A DNA stretch of 64,000 nt from Acinetobacter pittii (GTDB lineage Bacteria > Pseudomonadota > Gammaproteobacteria > Pseudomonadales > Moraxellaceae). The position numbers and the translations under genes were made by a program. Position 1 is the stretch's first letter, and each line of letters begins with the position of its first letter. Where the stretch lies: NCBI RefSeq assembly GCF_034067285.1, contig NZ_CP139286.1:496001-560000 (forward strand), in the 5' to 3' direction. Shown one piece after another: positions 30,504-38,778 of this stretch. Under the pieces are notes generated by a model. It searched no databases. It saw nothing but the letters and a program-made list of their open reading frames with translations, and was not told the origin of the DNA.

Positions 30504-32375
30504 TTATTGCGGCTTAAAATAAGGCTTTTTAGGTTTGACTTTCTTTTGGAACCGTTGAGGATTCAATTTTTGTAATAGGCGGTCCGGCACTGGACAAGCT
30601 TCTCCTAGTATTTGAGCCACTAAGATTTCACTGCATAGCGGGGCAAAAAGGAAACCTTTAGAGCCAAGTCCAGCAAAAGTAGCAATTCGGCTATTCTCAA
30701 GCATTTTTCCAACCAGAGGAAAATAATCCAAACTTTGTGCCCGTATCGATGCACGGCCTTGCCATGTCGAAGGTGATGGGAGCTTTTCTGCATATTCAGG
30801 GAATATACTGTGGATTAATTCAAAGTTATGCACATGGTCTTCGGTAAGTACATCTTGATCCTCACGATTTGGATAGAAAGACGCACCTAAAATCATTTGC
30901 GAGGCATCAAGTTGCATGCAATAGCCGCCATAGCTATAGGCTTTATTTAACGGCAGGGGAGCAAACGTATTATCAACCCAGCTCACTTGTCCACGTATTG
31001 GTTTTAACTGTGGATAGCTTTCAAATAAAGCCGCACTTTCTCGCGCACAGCACACGACGACATGATCTACTTCTGCAATAATTTCTTTGTCAGTTTGCAA
31101 TTGAATTTTATTTTCAGAAGAAACAAGTGCTGTAACATGGGCAATTTTGAGATCGATAGATGGATGTTGCAAAATTTCATCACGTAATTGATGTGGTGAA
31201 ACGGAACCTGCCTCGTTAAGTAAAATACTTGAATATGCAGTTTCAAGTGAGTTCACAGGGTGGGTAATTACCTGAGCTGGATATTGATTTACCAGATCAA
31301 GAAGTTCATCTGCATTTTTCAATGCAATTTGCTGTATTTGCAGTGTACGGAATGCTTTGAAATTTTTATAAAAATTTAAAGCATGTTGCCAACTTAAGGT
31401 CATGAGATGTTCATGACTTTGTTCAATTGGACATAGTTTTGGATTAAGTAAGGCTAAAGGATTTCCAGAAGCGCCAGATAATGCTTCTGTTTGCTCATAT
31501 AAGGTCACTTGATGCCCACGTGCTGCAAATGCCCACGCCGTGGTTAAACCAGCTACACCAGCCCCTACAATCGCAATATGCTGTTGCTCTGTACCAAATG
31601 AGGTTTGCGCCAATGATAATAACTCATCATCAATTTCAGGCAGTTTCCAGACCGCTTTAAGCATTTCTCGTTTATGTCCAAAACCACGTGGACGAGAAAT
31701 ATCGATACCGTGTGCTTTTAATCCCCGTTTTAAAATACCAGCGACACTAAAAGAGGCAAATGTAGTGCCATAGTCAGAAAGACGGACAATATTGTTTAAA
31801 ACGTTTTTTTCCCACATGTCTGGATTACACGAAGGTGCAAAGCCATCTAAAAACCATGCATTCACAGCTTTAGTTTTAGCCATGCTTGGGAAAATCTCTT
31901 GCGCATCTCCAAGCCATAAATCGATGCTAAAACGTTCTTTAGGGAAAGTTAAGCGATGACATCCAGCAATAGGCAGGGGATATTGTTCAATTAACTGTTC
32001 TGCAAGTGGTTTAAGCTCATCCCAGACATTTAAAGCGCGAATAAGATCAGCTTTACTTAATGGAAACTTTTCAACGCTAATTGCATGTAAATGGCTTTGA
32101 TTGTCGGGACGGACTTGCTGCCAAAGTTGCCAGAGTGCAAGAATATTTAAACCTGTACCAAAACCGGTTTCTCCTACACTGAAATATTCAAAATCTTTTA
32201 AATTGGCTAATCGTTCTGATAAGTCGTTACCATTGAGAAAAACATGTCTTGTTTCCAGTAGGCCATTATCTTTAGAGAAGTAGACATCACCAAATTGTTT
32301 GGAAATGGGAATCTCGATACCATCGATGACTTCCCAGTCCAGTTCTGCTGTTTGGATACGATTTGATACGTTCAT
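30504..32375 (-). CDS. mnmC: Bifunctional tRNA mnm5s2U34 methyltransferase/FAD oxidoreductase MnmC
   Basis: About 623 residues from the ATG at 32375, which gives the usual MnmC beginning (MNVSNRIQTAELDW). A GTG at 32405 would extend into the preceding gene. The N-terminal MnmD methyltransferase domain (to about 240) has SVGETGFGTGLN and NAWFLDGFAP. The C-terminal FAD-dependent oxidoreductase has VGAGVAGLTTAWAFA and a late GLGSKGFLFAP. It performs the last two steps of 5-methylaminomethyl-2-thiouridine formation at the wobble base. It overlaps or abuts a small membrane protein gene upstream. Confidence 0.95.
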   Translation of the reverse strand: MNVSNRIQTAELDWEVIDGIEIPISKQFGDVYFSKDNGLLETRHVFLNGNDLSERLANLKDFEYFSVGETGFGTGLNILALWQLWQQVRPDNQSHLHAISVEKFPLSKADLIRALNVWDELKPLAEQLIEQYPLPIAGCHRLTFPKERFSIDLWLGDAQEIFPSMAKTKAVNAWFLDGFAPSCNPDMWEKNVLNNIVRLSDYGTTFASFSVAGILKRGLKAHGIDISRPRGFGHKREMLKAVWKLPEIDDELLSLAQTSFGTEQQHIAIVGAGVAGLTTAWAFAARGHQVTLYEQTEALSGASGNPLALLNPKLCPIEQSHEHLMTLSWQHALNFYKNFKAFRTLQIQQIALKNADELLDLVNQYPAQVITHPVNSLETAYSSILLNEAGSVSPHQLRDEILQHPSIDLKIAHVTALVSSENKIQLQTDKEIIAEVDHVVVCCARESAALFESYPQLKPIRGQVSWVDNTFAPLPLNKAYSYGGYCMQLDASQMILGASFYPNREDQDVLTEDHVHNFELIHSIFPEYAEKLPSPSTWQGRASIRAQSLDYFPLVGKMLENSRIATFAGLGSKGFLFAPLCSEILVAQILGEACPVPDRLLQKLNPQRFQKKVKPKKPYFKPQ

Positions 32376-32398
32376 TGGGTTTAATAGATCGCTTGGAA

Positions 32399-32839
32399 TT
32401 ACCACTGGCGTCGACGTTTTGTATGAATATAACTAGCAATAAAGAAACCTAGCAATACGCCACCCGCTAAGGTCACAGCACCATATAAAAACATTTGAGC
32501 GCTGCGTTCGCTTTGTAAGACTTGAACCTGAACAGAGAGGTTATCATTTTTGAGCTGTAACTCTTGGTTCTGAGCTAGTGCCTCAAGGTTGGCATGTTCT
32601 AACTGTTTTAAGCGAGATGCCTGATCTTGAACTAAAGCTTTAATTTTTGCATCTTGCTGTTGCTTGTTCTTTGCAAGTTGCTCTGCTGTCAGTGGTTTAG
32701 TGGTTGTCGCAGCTAGTTTAGTGGCCTGAGTTGAAGGCGCACTTGGAGAAGGCGTTGCTGGTGTCGCAGCAGGTTCAACTGCTCCGGCAGTTGAACATAT
32801 CAAACACAAGCCAAGAAAGCTTTTGATTGCAAGCTGCAT
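32399..32839 (-). CDS. Hypothetical exported coiled-coil protein with C-terminal membrane anchor
   Basis: A 146-residue protein with a signal peptide (about 1-20, cleavage near AGA-VEP), then a Pro/Ala/Thr/Ser-rich linker (about 21-50). A long Gln/Lys/Leu coiled coil follows (about 52-110), then a C-terminal hydrophobic segment (about 114-136) and a basic tail KRRRQW. The predicted topology is a periplasmic coiled coil with a membrane anchor. I recognise no family. It sits 4 bp after the YCII-domain gene and directly before mnmC, probably in one transcript. Confidence 0.8.
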   Translation of the reverse strand: MQLAIKSFLGLCLICSTAGAVEPAATPATPSPSAPSTQATKLAATTTKPLTAEQLAKNKQQQDAKIKALVQDQASRLKQLEHANLEALAQNQELQLKNDNLSVQVQVLQSERSAQMFLYGAVTLAGGVLLGFFIASYIHTKRRRQW

Positions 32840-32843
32840 GCGG

Positions 32844-33146
32844 TTACCCTTTTGGAAATGCTTTATTAAACGGTTTTACATCAACATGAGCATAAATGCC
32901 TTCTTTAACAAATGGCTCTTCTTTTAACCATTCATCTAATGCTTCGCGACTGTCAAATTCAACAATCATGGTGCTGCCATAGAAACCTGCTTGCGGATCA
33001 TTAGGATCTTTTGGCATAGCACCCGCTGTAACAAGGCGGCCTTCATCATCGAGTTTTTGTAAACGTTCGATATGCTGAGGACGTACTGCTAAGCGTTTTT
33101 CTAAAGTTCCTTCGTTATCGGTACAGCTTAGTACAAAAAAAGGCAT
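32844..33146 (-). CDS. yciI: YCII-domain (YciI-like) protein
   Basis: A 100-residue protein from the ATG at 33146 (GAGAAAG upstream; a TTG extension of seven residues is unlikely). It has the YCII ferredoxin-like fold signature: FFVLSCTDNEGTLEKRLAVRPQHIERL, GRLVTAGAMPKDPND, STMIVEFDSREALDEWLKEEPFVKEG and HVDVKPFNKAF. Function is uncertain in all species; the conserved His/Asp suggest enzymatic activity. It is adjacent to yciB/ispZ and the PHP exonuclease gene, the same neighbourhood as in enterobacteria. Confidence 0.92.
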   Translation of the reverse strand: MPFFVLSCTDNEGTLEKRLAVRPQHIERLQKLDDEGRLVTAGAMPKDPNDPQAGFYGSTMIVEFDSREALDEWLKEEPFVKEGIYAHVDVKPFNKAFPKG

Positions 33147-33179
33147 GTAATCTTTCTCTATAAACAATCAGGAAGTATT

Positions 33180-33794
33180 TTAAGCATCTGGTGACTTAAA
33201 ATGTTTACGTAAAATAATGAACTGAATAATGATAAATGAAAACATCACAATCATGTCACCAAATGCAGTGAATTCACCCCAATATTTTCCACCGTGAAAT
33301 AAAAATGCGAAGAATACATGCAGACAAGACATCACAACAAACATCGCTGCCCAAGCAAAATTGAGATTTTTCCAACCTTTTTCACTCAAATCTAAAATAG
33401 GGTCAAATAAGCGTTGTATGAGTGGCTTACGGTCTTTACCAAACCAAGGTGAAACCAAGAATGCGCCAGCGAAAACTAAATTTAAAATTGCAGCTTTAAG
33501 ACGAATATAAAAATCGTCACTTAACATGAGCGTGATGCCACCGAAAATGACAGTCATGAACAATACAAACCATTGTTGTTTGTCTAGACGGAATTTTTGG
33601 AAAATAAACAGAGCACCATATACCACAAGCATCGAAATAATTAAGCCAGTCGTCGCTACAAGAATATTATTATTATCGACACCGCCAGCAGACCCGATCA
33701 GTTTAAGTAAAGGATGTTGTGTGTCGGTTGGATCAACTGTTTTATATAAATAGAAGAAAATAATTAATGGAACAAAGTCCAGAAGTGCTTTCAT
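33180..33794 (-). CDS. ispZ: Inner membrane-spanning protein YciB (septation protein A)
   Basis: About 204 residues from the ATG at 33794 (MKALLDFVPLIIFFYLYKTVD, the family's standard N-terminus). The frame remains open upstream for 23 codons with no matching start. Five or so membrane segments, with WFGKDRKPLIQRLF and NLNFAWAAMFVVMS typical of YciB. It is linked with cell-envelope synthesis and septation. It diverges, over only 44 bp, from the PHP-domain exonuclease gene and leads into yciI. Confidence 0.93.
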   Translation of the reverse strand: MKALLDFVPLIIFFYLYKTVDPTDTQHPLLKLIGSAGGVDNNNILVATTGLIISMLVVYGALFIFQKFRLDKQQWFVLFMTVIFGGITLMLSDDFYIRLKAAILNLVFAGAFLVSPWFGKDRKPLIQRLFDPILDLSEKGWKNLNFAWAAMFVVMSCLHVFFAFLFHGGKYWGEFTAFGDMIVMFSFIIIQFIILRKHFKSPDA

Positions 33795-33838
33795 GTTAGA
33801 GTATCTGATCAGGTTTGGTGAATGGCATAGTATAAAAG

Positions 33839-34690
33839 ATGCAAGGCATAGATTTACATACACATAGCAATATTTCTGATGGAACTTTGTCTCCGGAATT
33901 ACTGGTGCAAGCTGCTATTGATGTGAACTTGCACACTTTGGCTTTAACTGACCACGATACAATGGATGGGTTACAGCGTGCTAAAATTGCTGCGCAAGAA
34001 CATGATTTAGAAATCATTTCTGGTGCAGAGATTTCAAGCCAGTGGTCACGCCCAACCACTAAAAAGAGTTATGGTGTGCATATTGTTGCTTTAAACATGC
34101 AAGACGAAGCCCCAATTTTAGAAGCATTAGAACAACAAAAAAGAGTTAGGGCGCAAAGAGCTAAAGTGATTTGTGAACTGCTAGAAAAATGTATTGGTTT
34201 TCAGATTTATGATGATGTTCTTGCCAAAGTAGAACATCAGGCTGACAGAGTAACAAGAACACACATTGCTAAAACATTGGTCGAGAAAAATGTCGTGGCT
34301 CGACCTCAACAAGCATTTGACCGTTTCTTAAAGGAAGGAAAGCGTGCTTTTGTAAAGTTTGAAGGCTTAGGATTAAAAGAAACAATTGATGTGATTCATC
34401 AAAGTAAAGGGTTTGCCATATTAGCTCACCCGACCCGTTATGATTTATCTGCAACTAACGTTCGCTATTTAATTGAATTGTTTGCAACTTCAGGTGGAGA
34501 TGCAATTGAGTTACCTCCACCTATGGAACCTCTATCTACTCGCCAAATGATTGACCGCATGATTGAACAATATCAGTTGGCAGTTTCAATTGGCAGTGAT
34601 TTTCATGGTGAAAATATGCCCTGGATTAAACTCGGAAATACACCTAAACCCAATGATAAGCAGCAAGGGATTTGGGAGCGTTTTCGTTAA
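33839..34690 (+). CDS. rnm: PHP-domain 5'-3' exoribonuclease/phosphatase (RNase AM, YciV/TrpH)
   Basis: A 283-residue protein with a PHP metallo-phosphoesterase domain: GIDLHTHSNISDGTLSP, LALTDHDTMDG, ISGAEISSQW, the late ILAHPTRY, and SDFHGENMPW at the end. These supply the His/Asp metal ligands for a trinuclear site. E. coli YciV/RNase AM matures the 5' ends of rRNAs and degrades short RNA from the 5' end. It is divergent from ispZ and converges with the bestrophin gene, leaving 5 bp between stops. Confidence 0.9.
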   Translation: MQGIDLHTHSNISDGTLSPELLVQAAIDVNLHTLALTDHDTMDGLQRAKIAAQEHDLEIISGAEISSQWSRPTTKKSYGVHIVALNMQDEAPILEALEQQKRVRAQRAKVICELLEKCIGFQIYDDVLAKVEHQADRVTRTHIAKTLVEKNVVARPQQAFDRFLKEGKRAFVKFEGLGLKETIDVIHQSKGFAILAHPTRYDLSATNVRYLIELFATSGGDAIELPPPMEPLSTRQMIDRMIEQYQLAVSIGSDFHGENMPWIKLGNTPKPNDKQQGIWERFR

Positions 34691-34695
34691 ACTTT

Positions 34696-35607
34696 TTACA
34701 GTAAGTTGTTATCTTGAGCTTGAATGGGCGGTGGAGTGGGTTTACCGAGCGTCCCTAAAAGTTCAATCTCGATACTACGTACCATAGCATCTAACGGTAA
34801 ATCATTACTTTGAGTACCAAAAGGCTCTTCAATTTCAGAGCTTAGTGCATCCAGACCTAAAAAAGTGTATGCCAAAATTCCGACGAGTAAAGGAGTTGCT
34901 AATCCAAGCAATGAACCTAGACTAAATGGCAACATAAAACAGAAAAAATAGACTGTGCGGTTGAGTAAAACTGAATAAGCAAATGGAATGGGTGTATTGG
35001 CAATTCGGTCACAGCCAGTCTGTACAACACTTAAGTCGGCAACATTTTTATTCATTTGTGCATAAATAATGTCTGAAATTTCACCTTCTTTAAGTGCCTG
35101 CAACAATTCCCAGTGAATGAGACTGAGCGTGTACTGAGGGGCATTATTTTGTTGGTAGAGTTGAGTTAGTGCTTGCTGACTCATACCACTGGTTCGTATT
35201 AATTCAGTTGGGTTCGCTGTCTGACGGCGTAAACGATCACGCAATACATTAGCAAAAACGATCACATGTTGAATAACGCGCTCACGGCGAGCTTGAGTTA
35301 AAATACGGCAGTCACGGTCAAAATGGCGTGACGTTGCAATCAAAACGCCCCATAATTTTCGGGCCTCCCACCAACGGTCATAACACGCAGTATTTTTAAA
35401 TCCTAGAAAAATAGAAAGTACAACACCAATAAGTGTAAAGCCAACCAAAGGGATCTCTGGAAAGCGATAAAGATTGATATATTCTACTCCACCAATGATT
35501 GCCGAGATCAGCATCACAACGCCTAGGGAAGGTAAAATTTTGGGTAAAATTGTGCCTCGCCAAGAGAATAAAACTTTGAAAATACTAGGCTGTTCCCGAA
35601 CAATCAT
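34696..35607 (-). CDS. Bestrophin family anion channel protein (YneE/RFP-TM type)
   Basis: A 303-residue integral membrane protein. It has N-terminal hydrophobic segments (about 21-75), the signature FKNTACYDRWWEARKLWG, a long cytoplasmic helical region (about 100-200), two further hydrophobic segments (about 212-260), and the C-terminal DALSSEIEEPFGTQSNDLPLD. That last motif is the bestrophin acidic/calcium-clasp region. It probably forms a pentameric channel in the inner membrane. It is convergent with the PHP gene. Nothing unusual in length. Confidence 0.9.
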   Translation of the reverse strand: MIVREQPSIFKVLFSWRGTILPKILPSLGVVMLISAIIGGVEYINLYRFPEIPLVGFTLIGVVLSIFLGFKNTACYDRWWEARKLWGVLIATSRHFDRDCRILTQARRERVIQHVIVFANVLRDRLRRQTANPTELIRTSGMSQQALTQLYQQNNAPQYTLSLIHWELLQALKEGEISDIIYAQMNKNVADLSVVQTGCDRIANTPIPFAYSVLLNRTVYFFCFMLPFSLGSLLGLATPLLVGILAYTFLGLDALSSEIEEPFGTQSNDLPLDAMVRSIEIELLGTLGKPTPPPIQAQDNNLL

Positions 35608-35668
35608 TTTATTTTAAACGTCGCTATTTTTGTTTTGATCTTCTAGGCTTAGTGGTACTTTGTCAATA

Positions 35669-36376
35669 TCATTGAACTGATATTGTTGCTGGGTTGAGCA
35701 GTTGTTGTTCAGCAAAGGAAAAGCTCCCTTCTGGTGAGATAATAAAATGGTCAAGCAAACGAATTTCGACAAGCTGACAAGCTTGTTCAAGTTGCTGAGT
35801 TAAGGCAATATCTTCGGAAGATGGTTGTGCTGAACCAAATGGATGATTGTGTGCAATAACGAGCTGACAAGCATGTTGCTGTAAGGCATAGCGTAGTGTT
35901 TGATTGACTGAAACCGAACAATGCTGAACTGAACCAAAGAATAGCTTTTTAAAATGTATCTTTCTTAGTTCAGGATCTAGACATAAGACCGCAAAGACTT
36001 CTTGTTTTTCGCCCTTTAATTCGTAACGCAGATAATCCAAAACTAAGTTAGAAGAATGGAGGCTGAGGTGAGTTGTCTGAAAGTGATGATCGAGATAACG
36101 CCGTCCTAGTTCTTTGACTGCCAGTAATTGTGAATATTTCGTTGCTCCAATCCCATTAAATTGAGTTAACTCACTTAATGGCGCATCAAAAACTGCATTA
36201 AGGCTACCAAAGTGCTGAATGAGTAAACGTGATAACTCGACTGCTGAATGTTGCCGTGAACCTGAGCGAAGAAAAATCGCCAGTAGCTCTGCATCGGATA
36301 GACTTTGTGGACCTTGTTGCAATAACCGTTCTCTTGGCCGTTCTTGTTCAGGCCAATTTTTAATAGAAGTATTCAT
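35669..36376 (-). CDS. radC: RadC family JAB1/MPN metalloprotease-fold protein
   Basis: A 235-residue protein from the ATG at 36376, with GGGGA 5 nt upstream. An N-terminal helix-hairpin-helix region (RPRERLLQQG, LSDAELLAIFLRSG, FNGIGATKYSQL). The C-terminal MPN+ domain has the metal motif AHNHPFGSAQPSSEDI. Despite the name, a DNA repair role is doubtful. Chromosomal RadC genes are nearly universal in this class, and this one diverges from coaBC as in E. coli. Confidence 0.93.
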   Translation of the reverse strand: MNTSIKNWPEQERPRERLLQQGPQSLSDAELLAIFLRSGSRQHSAVELSRLLIQHFGSLNAVFDAPLSELTQFNGIGATKYSQLLAVKELGRRYLDHHFQTTHLSLHSSNLVLDYLRYELKGEKQEVFAVLCLDPELRKIHFKKLFFGSVQHCSVSVNQTLRYALQQHACQLVIAHNHPFGSAQPSSEDIALTQQLEQACQLVEIRLLDHFIISPEGSFSFAEQQLLNPATISVQ

Positions 36377-36487
36377 ATTCCCCAGCATAATTCGCTTAAA
36401 ATTTTATTTTGTTTGCCCAATCAATCTTGGGTCTGCGCGTATTTAATGCTATTGTGAGCGCCACTGCAACAGAAAGGTATCCTGTTC

Positions 36488-37741
36488 GTGAGCTTTGATC
36501 TAAGTGTTATTCCTCATAAAAACATTGTTTTAGCTGTTACTGGCGGAATTGCTGCCTATAAAAGTGCCATCTTAGTCCGCCGTCTCAAAGATTATGGCTT
36601 TGACGTGCGTGTGGTGATGACACATGGTGCTCAGGCATTTATTACACCACTAACTTTTCAGGCTCTTTCTGGTAATCCTGTTCATACTGAACTTCTAGAC
36701 CCTGCGGCTGAAGCTGGTATGGGACATATTGAATTAGCGCGTTGGGCTGATTTGTTACTGGTCGCACCTGCAAGCTGTGACACATTGGCTAAATTTGCGA
36801 ATGGTTTAGCAGATGACTTACTCAGTACTGTGTTTTTGGCAACAAAATCTCCTGTCTGGGTAGCTCCAGCCATGAACCAGCAAATGTGGGCTGCTAAAGC
36901 AACTCAGCGAAATTTACAAACTCTGGTTGAAGATGGCGTACATGTGATCATGCCGGATGCGGGTGAGCAGGCGTGTGGTGATGTCGGTTTAGGCCGTATG
37001 CCAGAGCCAGAAGAAATTGCTCGCCAAGTCGCTGGTTATTTCCATCAAGCTCAACGTGCCATCGCTGAAAAATTTGGTTTGTTAGCAGGTAAGCGAGTGG
37101 TTATTACTGCTGGACCGACACGTGAAGCGATTGACCCTGTTCGTTATATCTCAAACCATAGTACTGGCAAAATGGGCTTCGCTTTAGCCGCTGCTTGTTA
37201 TGCTGCTGGTGCGCAAGTGACTCTAATTGCTGGGCCTGTGAGTTTAGATACACCAAATGGTGTTCAACGTGTAAATGTTGCCTCAGCACGACAAATGCTT
37301 GATGTCAGTATGGATTCACTAGAAACAGGCTGTGATATTTTTATTGCAACTGCCGCAGTCGCAGACTATCGCGTAGCAGAAGTTGCTGAGCACAAAATTA
37401 AGAAAGCAGGGGATGAGCTGAATGTTTCCCTTGTAAAAAATCCAGATATTGTGGCAACAATTGCAGGTCAGGAAAAACGTCCATTTATGGTGGGCTTTGC
37501 AGCCGAAACGCAAAATGTTGAAGAATATGCGGCAGGAAAACTAGTGGCTAAAAAACTAGATATGATTGCGTGCAACGATGTATCACGTGCAGATATTGGT
37601 TTTGCTTCTGATGAGAATGCGATGACAGTTTTCTTTGCTGAAAGCTACCACATGAAAAAGCGTGAATTAGAGAAAGCCTCTAAACAAGAAATTTCTCAAC
37701 AATTAGTTGAAGCAATTTCGGATGCTCTACGCCGTAAATAA
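36488..37741 (+). CDS. coaBC: Bifunctional phosphopantothenoylcysteine decarboxylase/phosphopantothenate-cysteine ligase
   Basis: A 417-residue protein with a GTG start at 36488 (AAGG about 10 nt upstream). The N-terminal FMN decarboxylase domain (CoaC, about 1-190) has VTGGIAAYKSA, the LVAPASCDTLAK loop and VAPAMNQQMW. The C-terminal ligase (CoaB) has ITAGPTREAIDPVRYISNHSTGKMG and AAVADYR. It carries out two consecutive steps of coenzyme A synthesis. It is followed by a terminator shared with secF. Confidence 0.96.
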   Translation: MSFDLSVIPHKNIVLAVTGGIAAYKSAILVRRLKDYGFDVRVVMTHGAQAFITPLTFQALSGNPVHTELLDPAAEAGMGHIELARWADLLLVAPASCDTLAKFANGLADDLLSTVFLATKSPVWVAPAMNQQMWAAKATQRNLQTLVEDGVHVIMPDAGEQACGDVGLGRMPEPEEIARQVAGYFHQAQRAIAEKFGLLAGKRVVITAGPTREAIDPVRYISNHSTGKMGFALAAACYAAGAQVTLIAGPVSLDTPNGVQRVNVASARQMLDVSMDSLETGCDIFIATAAVADYRVAEVAEHKIKKAGDELNVSLVKNPDIVATIAGQEKRPFMVGFAAETQNVEEYAAGKLVAKKLDMIACNDVSRADIGFASDENAMTVFFAESYHMKKRELEKASKQEISQQLVEAISDALRRK

Positions 37742-37753
37742 TATATTTTAAAT

Positions 37754-37783
37754 AAAAAAACCGCGAATAAATCGCGGTTTTTT
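37754..37783. terminator. Bidirectional terminator between coaBC and secF
   Basis: A stem AAAAAACCGCGA / TCGCGGTTTTTT with an ATAAA loop, between convergent operons. Confidence 0.88.
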
Positions 37784-37804
37784 ATATGTCTTGGTTTAGA
37801 CAAC

Positions 37805-38770
37805 TTAAGGAATTTCATCCTCAAATTCAGGTTTAACCTGAACAATGAAGTCTTGACGGTTAAGACCACGCCATAATGCAAATGCAGTACCGATATAAAT
37901 CGAAGAATAAGTACCGACAAATACACCAACAAACATTGCCACAGAGAACCAGTGTAGACCATCACCACCTAAGAACATCATCGCAAGTACAACAAGTAAT
38001 AATGTCATCGAGGTATGAATGGTACGACGTAAAGTCTCAGTTAACGCAATATCGACGATTTCACGAGGAGTCGCACCGCGAATCTTACGGAAATTTTCAC
38101 GAATACGGTCTGACACTACAATGTTATCGTTAAGCGAGAAACCAATAACAGCAAGTACCGCAGCTAAAACTGTAAGGTCAAATGGCCATTGGAATAATGC
38201 AAAAGCACCAATGATAATGATGATGTCGTGGAATAAAGACATTACGGCACCCATCGCGAGTTTAAACTCAAAGCGAATGGTCACGTAGATCAACATTAAG
38301 ATAAGTGCAAGTGCAACCGCACCAGCAGAACGAACATAGAGTTCATTACCAACTTGACCACCTACAGAGTCCACTTTATGAACTTCGGCAGCATTATTCG
38401 GTAATTGTACAGCCTTAGTTATTGCGTTATTAAGATCTTCAACCTTAACTTCTTGTACTGGCATACGCACAAGTAAGTCTTTATTACTACCTAAGGTTTG
38501 TACTACAGCATCTTTAAAACCAGCTTTATCGAGCGCCTGAATAACTTCTGACTGATTGGCTGGTTGAGCATAGTTAAGCTCAGCTGAAACACCACCTGTA
38601 AAGTCCAAACCTAAGTTAAGACCTTTAGTCGCAATAAAGAAAATACTCGCTAAAGTAATAAGGATCGAGAAGATTGCCGCAGGTTTGGCAATCTTCATGA
38701 ACGGGATGATTTTCGAATCATCCGGACGACCATATTGTTTTGAATCTTGTTGAGTCACTTTAGTCATCAT
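37805..38770 (-). CDS. secF: Protein translocase subunit SecF
   Basis: A 321-residue inner-membrane protein of the Sec translocon accessory complex. TM1 (about 29-50), a periplasmic P1 domain containing GLDFTGGVSAEL, then five membrane segments with VLAVIGFSLNDNIVVSDRIREN and the TSMTLLLVVLAMMFLGG segment. With SecD it uses the proton gradient to pull exported proteins. Starts 8 bp after secD, and the ATG-ATG pair at 38765-38770 is preceded by AAGGAG. It is the last gene of the tgt-yajC-secD-secF run. Confidence 0.97.
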   Translation of the reverse strand: MMTKVTQQDSKQYGRPDDSKIIPFMKIAKPAAIFSILITLASIFFIATKGLNLGLDFTGGVSAELNYAQPANQSEVIQALDKAGFKDAVVQTLGSNKDLLVRMPVQEVKVEDLNNAITKAVQLPNNAAEVHKVDSVGGQVGNELYVRSAGAVALALILMLIYVTIRFEFKLAMGAVMSLFHDIIIIIGAFALFQWPFDLTVLAAVLAVIGFSLNDNIVVSDRIRENFRKIRGATPREIVDIALTETLRRTIHTSMTLLLVVLAMMFLGGDGLHWFSVAMFVGVFVGTYSSIYIGTAFALWRGLNRQDFIVQVKPEFEDEIP

Positions 38771-38778
38771 CGATCTCC